This document shows positions 28,701-40,700 of a stretch of DNA of 64,000 nt, piece after piece (within the stretch, counting starts at the first letter, position 1; every line of letters starts with the position of its first letter). Both the position numbers and the translations under genes were made by a program. The notes beneath the pieces were generated by a model. It was not told the origin of the DNA. It searched no databases and saw nothing but the letters and a program-made list of their open reading frames with translations. The stretch covers positions 2,482,501 to 2,546,500 of the forward strand of contig CM068589.1 of the NCBI GenBank assembly GCA_035048485.1, written 5' to 3'. Source of the stretch: Pteria penguin (lineage: Eukaryota > Mollusca > Bivalvia > Pterioida > Pteriidae).

Positions 28701-31700
28701 TCATGATCTATTGTACATCAGAGTCATTACACGTCATGATCTATTGTACATCAGAGTCATTACACATCATGATCTATTGTACATCAGAGTCATTACACAT
28801 CATGATCTATTGTACATCAGAGTCATTACACGTCATGATCTATTGTACATCACAGTCATTACACATCATGATCTATTGTACATCAGAGTCATTACACATC
28901 ATGATCTATTGTACATCACAGTCATTACACATCATGATCTATTGTACATCAGAGTCATTACACATCATGATCTATTGTACATCAGAGTCATTACAAATCA
29001 TGATCTATTGTACATCACAGTCATTACAAATCATGATCTATTGTACATCAGAGTCATTACACGTCATGATCTATTGTACATCACAGTCATTACACGTCAT
29101 GTTCTATTGTACATCACAGTCATTACACGTCATGATCTATTGTACATCAGAGTCATTACACGTCATGATCTATTGTACATCAGAGTCATTACACATCATG
29201 ATCTATTGTACATCACAGTCATTACACATCAAGATCTATTGTACATCAGAGTCATTACACATCATGATCTATTGTACATCAGAGTCATTACACATCATGA
29301 TCAATTGTACATCAGAGTCATTACACATCATGATCTATTGTACATCACAGTCATTACACATCATGATCTATTGTACATCAGAGTCATTACACATCATGAT
29401 CAATTGTACATCACAGTCATTACAAATCATGATCTATTGTACATCAGAGTCATTACACGTCATGATCTATTGTACATCACAGTCATTACACATCAAGATC
29501 TATTGTACATCAGAGTCATTACACGTCATGATCTATTGTACATCAGAGTCATTACACGTCATGATCTATTGTACATCAGAGTCATTACACGTCATGATCT
29601 ATTGTACATCAGAGTCATTACACATCATGATCTATTGTACATCAGAGTCATTACACGTCATGATCTATTGTACATCACAGTCATTACAAATCATGATCTA
29701 TTGTACATCAGAGTCATTACACATCATAATTTTATTTATCATAATTTTCTAAAACAACTCCTATAAATGCTTTCACCTACCCCTAATGCCATAGCATGTG
29801 CTATTCCAAACTTGGGTACATTTCTTGCCCAAAGTGGTTTAAAATGGTCTGTAAGACAAATTTTGCCACCCCTGCAATTAAACATATCAACCAATTTAGG
29901 ATATAGTTAGAAAATGTTCATTTGATCACTGTATTTCAAATTCATTTTCAGCAACAACACATAATGAATCAAATTGTTAGAATTCAATCATATCTTTAAA
30001 TTACCGGTAACAATTTTAGAAAGTTCCACCCAAAATATTTCACCTATATGATGACCACACCTGTCTGGACATTGCTTGACAAACACGGCCCACGCTAGGG
30101 ATCCTCTGGAGGTAGTTAGCTTTTATCATGACTATATACAGACATGGGACCTCAGGTTTTATCATGACTATACAGACATGGGACCTCAGGTTTTATCATG
30201 ACTATACAGACATGGGACCTCAGGTTTTATCATGACTATACAGACATGAGACCTCAGGTTTTATCATGACTATACAGACATGGGACCTCAGGTTTTATCA
30301 TGACTATACAGACATAGGACCTCAGGTTTTATCAGGACTATACAGACATGAGACCTCAGGTTTTATCATGACTATACAGACATGGGACCTCAGGTTTTAT
30401 CATGACTATACAGACATGAGACCTCAGGTTTTATCATGACTATACAGACATGGGACCTCAGGTTTTATCATGACTATACAGACATGGGACCTCAGGTTTT
30501 AACATGACTATATACAAACATGGGACCTTAGGTTTTATCATGACTATACAGACATGGGACCTTAGGTTTTATCATGACTATACAGACATGGGACCTCAGG
30601 TTTTATCATGACTATATACAGACATGGGACCTTCGGTTTTATCATGACTATATACAGACATGGGACCCCAGGTTTTATCATGACTATACAGACATGGAAC
30701 CTTAAGTTTTATCATGACTATATAGACATGGGACCTCAGGTTTTATCATGACTATATACAGACATGGGACCTCAGGTTTTATCATGACTATATACAGACA
30801 TGGGACCTCAGGTTTTATCATGACTATATACAGACATGGGACCTTAGGTTTTATCATGACTATACAGACATGAGACCTCAGGTTTTATCATGACTATACA
30901 GACATGGGACCTCAGGTTTATTCATGACTATACAGACATGAGACCTCAGGTTTTATCATGACTATACAGACATGGGACCTCAGGTTTTATCATGACTACA
31001 CAGACATGGGACCTTAGGTTTTATCATGACTATACAGACATGGGACCTCAGGTTTTATCATGACTATACAGACATGGGACCTCAGGTTTTATCATGACTA
31101 TACAGACATGGGACCTTAGGTTTTATCATGACTATACAGACATGGGACCTCAGGTTTTATCATGACTATACAGACATGGGACGTTAGGTTTTATCATGAC
31201 TATATACAGACATGGGACCTCAGGTTTTATCATGACTATATACAGACATGGGACCCCAGGTTTTATCATGACTATACAGACATGGGACCTCAGGTTTTAT
31301 CATGACTATACAGACATGGGACCTCAGGTTTTATCATGACTATACAGACATGGGACCTCAGGTTTTATCATGACTATATACAGACATGGGACCTCAGGTT
31401 TTATCATGACTATACAGACATGGGACCTCAGGTTTTATCATGACTATACAGACATGGGACCTCAGGTTTTATCATGACTATATACAGACATGAGACCTCA
31501 GGTTTTATCATGACTATATACAGACATGGGACCTCAGGTTTTACAGTTTTGTTCCTTTGAACTTCTGATTCAGATCCACCAACAACAGTGAGGGAACTTT
31601 TACAGGATGCTATGTCTACCGTGATGCGAAACCTCAGTTTTTACTGTTTCTTCCAAACGGCATGACACCTTTGTGCCACCAGTGAGCCTTACACCAAAGA

Positions 31701-34700
31701 CGTCTTGATCTCGAACCAAACACCTATCAAAGCTTAAACCAATGACGTCTTGATCTCGAACCAAACACCTATCAAAGCTTAAACCAATGACGTCTTCATC
31801 TCGAACCAAACGCCTATCAAAGAGCCAATTCAAAGGACAAAGGGAAAAAACACCAACAAAACCTTCAAAACTGAACTCTGACCCAAATACCTCACTTACC
31901 ATTATATGATATAATGGAATCTCTTTCACAATAAGCTATCAATTATAATATTCAGTTCGTTGTCTATACAGAGTGATATCCCCTAGAAAACATTAATAAT
32001 AACTCCTGTCATGTGATCTGCAAGAATTCTAAAGCACATCAGATTTTAGACTCAACTATCCACAAAAGCCCAATATAGTATGATATACTATTAACTAAGG
32101 TACTGTGGTGTTAAATAACAAAACAAGTCCTATCATGCCAACACTTTGCTACAAAACTCAATGCACTTTGCTGTAAATTTGATTGATATGCATTTCAAGA
32201 TATTTTTAGAAGGATTAAACGTGTTTTAGGGTGAAACACAGGAAGTGCAACTTAAGTTTAACATCAAAAATGGTAAACATATTTTACATGAGAAATTCCC
32301 TAATAAAACAATTACACTGATATAGTATATGACTGTAAAGACCTACAAACAATAATTGATCATAATTAGTTATAACAAAATGAGCCTGATTTATCTCTGT
32401 GTGGTATGAAATGTACTTCGCATAACAAAAATTTTCAATTTCCTGTGATAAGTTTAATGCACGGTTAGGTCAGTACCTTTTACACAGTAGTGATCAAGTC
32501 TAAGACAGAGGAACAGTCACATTTGTGAATCTTTCTGACTAAATAAAGAACCATCGACAGAATTCTGACTAAATGAAGTACCACTAACAAAATTCTGCTT
32601 TTTTACTAACATGTATTCTTATTGATGAAAAAGGAGAAACCAGACCTCATGTACAATCTTCAGATCTTCACTGTTTCAGACCAATAATCATCAAAAGATC
32701 ACAAGCCAACAAGTTTCAGCATAGAGTTCACTGTAACTATTCTAAACAGATACATTGTTTCTTAAATGATGAGGAATCAAATTTACTGCCATTCTCAATC
32801 ATTTTCTCGATCACATAAAATGTACATAATTCAATTTTTATTTCACAAATGAATTAATTTAAGAATTGCCAGTAGTACTCATCTTAAATCTATTTTTAAA
32901 AATGAAATAATAATTCTGACGAAAGACCAACACATGTAGCATGGCACTTACCTGTACATTTTGGCCGTCTTTCCATCGAGTTCTGGGAGAGCTATTTCAG
33001 GTGCTGTCATAGGGTAGGTGACTGGAATCTGTAATATACCAAGAATTCAACACTGTATACATAATTTCTTCCTTTATACTTGTCAAAAATACAAAAGTAA
33101 TACAAATACAAAAATAATGTTGCATGATGGTAGCACTAACAACAATGTACCACAGTGGACATTCACAGACCCCTGAAATTCAGAGGTGAGACCAAATGTC
33201 CCGGGAGGAGTGAGCATCTCCTATTTGGCTAGCCACACCTGCCGTGAATTCCCTAACATAAAACAAATATAATTCAGCTCTGTATATATAAGTGAATATG
33301 AACAAACAGTGTGTAGTAAGTGTCACTGCTGCATAACATCAGGAAAAAGGATATAACACTGAAGTCGAACAATGTTTTTTATCTATCAGTACAGAAGGCT
33401 TTTGTTGTTACAAAGACTGGTTTATATGTTGTGAGGCTCATATTGAAGAGGGTATGCAGGAATGTTCTTTTTTAAGTCCTATTATTCTCTGACTATATAA
33501 GGCTGTGTACCCCAGGACTGGTCTCATTTGGTCAGTTTATATCGATGAGGTAGCACTCTGAAGTAAGCTAGACAAATAGCTTTTGCAAAATCGATAAAAT
33601 CAGTAAAAGAGCAGTGATCCAATATTTGCATAAAAAAGGTTTAACACCTAAGGATATCCAAAATGATATGGTAGCAACACTTGGGAAAGATACCCCTTCG
33701 TATGCTACAGTGAAAAGATGGGTGGCGAAATTTAAATGCGGCACACAAAGCCTTGAGGTTGACCCTTACTGGCCTGTCACGGTTGCAACCCCAGAAATGA
33801 TCAATAAAGTCCATAAAAATTGTTATGACTGACAGACGAGTTACCGAAAGATATATAACCAGTACAGTTGGCATTTCACAGGAATGAGTACATTTCATTC
33901 TGACAGAAGATCTTGAAATGAGAAATATTTCTGCCCGTTGGGGTACCAATACTTCTGACAGTTGATCAGAAGCACACCAGGCACACATTATCGCATGCTA
34001 ATCTTAACCTTTTTCAAGAAGATCCTGTCAACATTCTTCCAAGATTTGTCACTAGGGATGAAACAGGGGTCCAGCATTTTACCCCAGAGGCCAAACAACA
34101 ATCGAAACAATGGCTCACCCTGGCTCACCCCTGCCAAAGAAGGCAAAGACTGTTTTATCTACTGGGAAGGTTATTGCCTCAGTTTTCTGGGATGCAGATT
34201 ATCTACAAAAGGGACAAACAATCAATGGCGCATACTAATTACTATGCTTCACTTCTGATGCAGTTACAGAAAAATATCAAACTTCAGAAAGCTTGGCAAA
34301 GGTGTGTTGTTCCATCAGTAAAATGCTCCTGTTCACAAGTCTGTCATTGCCATGTCTGCCATTCATGATTGTGGCTTTAAATTGATTGAGCATACACTTT
34401 ATTCACCTGATCTCACTCCATCAGACTTGAAAACAGCTATTTCCGGCATCCTCTTTCAGTCTGATGATGATGTCATACATGCAGTGTATGACTTTCTGAA
34501 CAGCCAAGAAAAGAGTTCTTTAAAAGGGGCATTGAGGCCCTTAAACACCGCTGGCAAAAGAGTTTAGATACTGAAGGGGATTATGTCAGGGTGCCCACTC
34601 ACTTTTAACGTCAGAAATATAGGATTCAGACACCAATATAGGATTTTTTGAAAGAAAATATAGGAATAATTGCAGAAAATATAGGAAATATATAGGAATA

Positions 34701-37700
34701 TTCTGCTCTATTTAAGGTGTTTAAAGTAATTCAATAATATTTTTCATTAAATATTTAGACTAAAAGTAGAAAATAAGGCATAATATTCCAATAAAATCTC
34801 TACAAAGCTCTCATTTTGTTCAACACAATACCAAGAGAAACATAAATGAAATAACAAAGCTTATGCATGTTTACATGTTATTTTGTTATGATGGAAAAAA
34901 AATAATAAGACAAAATCAAACACTAAAAATTAGTTACAGTTTGTAACCCTGAACGACTTTGCTATTTGGATGGGTGTCACAGAACTAGCCGATAGAAAAC
35001 AAGTCGTGGGTCGGGTTGTGGACCACAACTAACTAAAAATGTGTATATTTTGTACAACATTTTGTAAAAACTCTTTACTTTTTTCTGAGGGAGATCTCTG
35101 CATCAACATAGCATAAATAACATTAGCATAAATTTCAATCTAGCTTCCATGGTGTATACTAATCAAACAATATTGTGTTCCAGTTTGTTCCACAGAAGCA
35201 TTACAAGTCATACATTTCACTTTATCATAAACCTAAAATATGTTGATATATCACGCAAGAGAAAAAACAACCTGTATACAGTTTGACACACACAGAGAAA
35301 ACATTGATTTATAGAAATTTAAATGCATTTAAGTGTTAGAAACTAAATCTATATACAGATGATACCAATAGTTCTTGAAATTTGGTACATATTCACATAA
35401 CTGACCTGAAAATTTACAAAAATATAGGAATTTATAGGAATTTTGGAGATATATAGGAAATATATAGGAAATGTCAGATTTAAAGGAATTTATAGGAATT
35501 TATAGGAAGTGGGCACCCTGTTATGTTGAAAAATAATGCAACATGTCCGACAAAATTCAAATCCTTCAATATGAGGCTCACAACATATCAATCAGCCCTC
35601 GTAATCTGCCTCTTGTTTACCTTCTCATTTGGGAAGTTTTTGTCCCATTCACATACTCCATAAAGAGCAATGTTTGGGAAAATTAAGATAAATTTTGGGA
35701 AAAATCAATGAAATTTCCATTGGGAAGGGTCCTTTTAATGGACATGCTTTGAAGAAAAAAAAACACTGTCAACCACCTATGTATAAGAATAATTATATAA
35801 ATCACATGTACAGTGCAGGTCAAATGACTTGAATTGCCATGAAATGCATAAAACAATTGGAAAATCACACTAAACACAATGAGAATTACCTGTGGTGATT
35901 TGTATTTAAAACAACAGTGGTTAGGTTCACTGTATTTCGACTATAAATTCCAAAACTTGGACTTTACCTTAAAAACTGGGATCTTAACAAGACTTACATC
36001 AAACTCTACATCAAATTCATATTTCAGTAGCTCATGTATATGCCAGCATTTTCCAAACCATCTTGTGCCTTCTTTATTTGATTCCAGACGAAACCAATCA
36101 TTATCTGATTCTTTGTTGTTTTGTACATACTGAAAAAATAATGGCATTCTGAGGAGAACAGTGAAAAATAATAAAGTTTATCATTCATGTGTTTAAGACT
36201 TGGTGACCAAGTTCAACTCGTAAATGTTTCTTGTCAGTGCCATAGTTACTTGACACTAGTTACTTTCGTATTCTGCATTGGATACTTGGTTATGTTTGAT
36301 ATATCTGGTTTGTTTGTTTGTGTTTTAAGTCACACAAAGACTAAAGCACTTATATGGTGCAAGCATGCACTATGCACAGAAATTTAAAACTGAGCAGGCT
36401 TGCAATAGACCCAACAAAGTACTGAGGTATACATCTTTTATTTGTCACGGCTACGGTACGACTGTCTCATCCAAGACAGGACACTGAAAAGCTACCAGCG
36501 AAACTCAAACCAGGGACCCTTGGTCTCCTACCTACCGGTATATATACTTGTATATTTACTAAGTGATGCTTCCATGGTTAACAAAATAACATAACATAAC
36601 ATAACATAACCTTCCATTCTTTTATACACATCCTCACACATTATAAAATATGTAATTTCTCACAATGAGCAATGAGGAATTTGTCATCAGAACAGTATAA
36701 AGCAGGGAAAATTCTTATGACTGCAAACAATCTACTCTTTAGTTTTTATGTTGTAAAGGTCATTCAGCCCTGATATTTTGAATATAGTACTGATCCGAAC
36801 AAAAGTGCTTCCACCAAAATCAAAAATCAACAGAAATAAATACTAGAAGCACGGAAAGTGGTCATATGAAATGGCATAACTCATTATCCAATCAATATTC
36901 TATGATGGTTAAGTACAGAATTAGCTTAACCTATACTATTAAAAAACGGCACTTACCTGTAAAAAATACTTCAATATCAAACCTCAAAACTTTTTCATCC
37001 ATTAATAATTTAAAAGTAGATATCTCCCAATCAATAGATGTTCCTTAAACCACTTAAAATTAAGGAACCTTCAGATTCATTTTTCTATTTTCTTAACCAA
37101 TGCTTTTTGTTCATGCAGTTTTAGGCATCAGTCAAAAATATTTGTAATAATCTTCATTGCCCTCTCCATGTAATTTATTCTAAATGCAGTTCACTTACTG
37201 AAAACTTAAAAAAACAAGGAGAGATTGAAACGAAATTAATTTTTTATTATTTTATTGTTTAAAGACACATATTTCCATATCAACCTTGGAGGATAATACT
37301 TTATAAACATTCTAGCAACTGTGATTGCAATCTCCAAAGCAGAGTTGTCATTCCTTTACAAACCACACACAACTCTGCCAACATCTCAGGTTTTACAAGA
37401 TTCTTGTAAAATCAGATTTTGCCTCTAAACAGTATGACTTGGTCTTCGGTGGCTTTATTAGTTAAATTTAAAGCATTTACCATGTTACATTGAGTTTTAA
37501 TCGGGCTTTTACATGAAATCAGCCCTGAATTTATACCGCACCATATTTTCTCAGTGTACAAATCAAGGTACTACTATAATATAATTTTTCAATAAGACTA
37601 TCATTTGCACCTAACGCATCTTGTAATTTCTGAATGAATCCCTCATTGTCAAATTTTGGCCCAGATAACTTGAATACGATGACATTTTTCTCAAAAGACG

Positions 37701-40700
37701 CAAAGCAGTCTATATTTTCTGCCTTCTGACTAGCGACTACGTTCAGTAGTTGGCAGAGATTAAAGGGAGTGCAACGACCGTAACTCTGCTTTGGAGATTG
37801 CTGTGTAAAATTTGGGCACTCACTAAAACTAGTACGTGGACGCAGTAAAGTCTGACTTGAAAACGAAATTGAGATTTCTCTAGGGGTTTGAAATATTTCT
37901 TTGGGAAACTTTCTACAAGCACTGTTATGACATATTTATTCTTATCAATGCCAGATATTCACAACCTATGTCCTAAATTTATCATTTTCAGACAGTGACC
38001 TATCAAAACTCACTAAAAATAGTATGCGGACTTTGACCGCTGACTTGGGATATCAAGACTAATATTCGCCTAATTTCAATAAATAGCAATAACAACTGCA
38101 TTGTTATGCATAGTGTAAGTGTAAATGAATGTAAATACTTCTTAGTTATGCTTAAGAACATCTTTACTGTCTATAAATCAAGGTTTGTTTACATCAACAG
38201 ACAGTGGTCTTGATCAGTATGAAAAGCCGGCTTTGGTTTCAAATGGACACTACAGCGGAATCAGGAATTAAGCGACTCAAATAAATTGACCAGTACACGG
38301 ACTGGATTAATTATAATAGATTTAACAAATTAAAGATTTCTTCATTATATTTGTTTGCACTAGATAAAGTTCAAGGGGCCGAAACTTTGTGGAGAAATTT
38401 TTTTGTTATTATTTAGTACACAGACATCTGCATCTTTTTCGATGAAATATAACAATTACTGTACCATACACAGATTATCAGGATTAACATCGTTTAAAAT
38501 GATCTTTATATCCTTGAGTAATTAAAAAAAAGTATTCAAATGTAGTTAATTCAAATTCAACTCCTAAGTGGGACACAGAAGTCCGCATACTAGTTTTAGT
38601 GTCTGGCCCATTAGTGACTAGGTCACTAAACCCAAAGACTTATAAACAAGAAGGATAGACAACTCTGTATCCCTTATTGAATACTATTGCGAACTCTCGC
38701 ATTTCACGAGATTTGAGCGAGACGTAAACCAAAACGTATGGCGATGCCTATGGAGCACGCACATTTCAACAGTAATCAGTCCACTGTGTTCTTAAACATA
38801 ACCATCCACCCTACGTACAAATTACAATTTAAACTTAAGTTGTCAATGTGTCTTTTGTTCCACTAGTTTAGTAGAAATAAGCTGGCAAATATCTAACAAA
38901 GCACTATCTAACAAACTTTTCGTATGGCGGAAATGCGGCCAGGAGGAAATGAATGACCCTATAGTATTCAAACCCTTCCCATTTTCTTGGCAATGGTAAA
39001 GATGACACATATAAAATGGGTACCACACTTTAGCTCATATCCTGGTCTATAAACTGCGATATAAATTTTAGATCACTTTAAGGGAAATTCGTAGAAATAA
39101 GATAGTAAATATCTATCAAATTTTCAATATGGCAGAAGTGCGACCAGGGGAAAATGTTCGACCCTATGTAAACTTTTCCCATTTTCTCGGCAATGGCAAA
39201 GAGGACACACATAAAATGGGTACCAACCTTTAGCTGATAACCTGATCTATCAACTGTAATATAAAGTTTACATCATTATAGTTGAAATTTGTAGAAATAA
39301 GCTGGCAAATATCTATCAAATTTTTGGTATGGCGGAAGAACAGCAAGGAGGAAATGTCCGACCCTATTGAAACCCTTCCCATTTTCTCAGCAATGGCAAA
39401 GATGACACATATAAAATGGGTACCACACTTTAGCTTATATCCTGATCTATTTACTGTAATATAACTTCGATTGCTGTAAGGAAAATTAGTAGAAATAAGC
39501 TGGCAAATATCCATCAAATTTTCGTTATGGCTGAAGTGTGGCCAGGAGTAAATGTTCAGCCCTACTGTAAACTTTTCCCATGAAAGAGAGTCGAATTTTG
39601 ACATGCTTCCCTTCTGCAATTTTCTCTCAAAATGACAAACTCTGCGCAAAAAAATAACATCCTCTTACCTGTTGCATTCATAAGTGTGAATTATTAAAAC
39701 AACACTTTAGTCAATATAAGGGCAATGCGCCTAATGATTTGCCTGTCGGCAAGCACCAGAGGGTCAGCATATAACAAAATTTAAAATATGTGTTGTAAAT
39801 AAAATGACAGTTTTTCTTTAAATTAAAAAAAAAAGAAAAGAGAGAAAATTTGTGGAAAAAGGTGAAGAAAATAAATTAAAAAGTCACCATAAAAATTTTC
39901 AAAAAATGGCCGCACTAACAAGTAATGAAAAATAAATAACTATCTAAAAAAAAACCCCAAAAAATCGTCGATGCCTAGTCGAGAACTTGCAACCTTCCGA
40001 TTGCAAGAAGATGTACATGATCCCAACTGAGCTATCGAGTACTTTCATCTTGTGGTTGTTAATATATGACATACTGCTGGTCAGCTCAGACAGCGCAAGA
40101 ATCTAATTTGCATAACAATAGCCTACGCGAGATGTTAACGAGAATATACAAGATGGCCCTCACTAAAATTAGTAGTCCGAGTCGGATTCGAGAAATGTCG
40201 GATTCGAAACACATAATTACAGATTTCTTCCTTATTATTCCTTTGTTCGTAATAAAACTTTCAGAAAACATTGCTAGTGTCATATTTTATTTGGGTCGAC
40301 AGAAAGAATGTACCACTATGTCGTTAATTCGATAATTCAGAGCATTTTCTACATGCTCCCACACTAAAATTAGTAGTCGGATTTGAGGGCGGAGTCGAGA
40401 GTTCTGGCTGGAATATGACGAATCTACCATTATTTCCTTGATGGAATTAGTGTTTGTAACTTAAATGTATAGTGAAATAATATAAAAATGTAATTTGTAT
40501 ACGCGGAAAATAGCATAGTAGGAATAGTAGAATAGAGCAAAGCTTAAAAGTCAATGAAGGCAAAGATAAAGAATTCAGAACAATCTAATTAATAAAAATA
40601 TATACAGATATTTACAGTGAAGCACTACAAATACAATAAGCACAAGGAAACGCTAGTAAGCACTAATAAGCACAGATGAATACACCTGAGATACTGAAAA

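Larger units (their letters stand above)
33427..35585 (+). mobile_element. Mariner element, disrupted
   Basis: Terminal inverted repeats TGTTGTGAGGCTCATATTGA at the left and the complement (TCAATATGAGGCTCACAACA) at the right, one mismatch inside, with TA on each flank. It holds a broken mariner transposase (33614-34586) and a 934-bp nested insertion (34587-35520). Located in UFC1 intron 2. Confidence 0.85.

Noticed and set aside
28333..29766. Frames of 477 and 454 codons as a gene
   Set aside because: Both are translations of the 33-bp array in two frames, inside a UFC1 intron and on the opposite strand.
34174..34567. Separate small genes in the mariner region
   Set aside because: The pieces (MSAIHDCGF.., YSPDLTPSD) are parts of one frameshifted mariner transposase.
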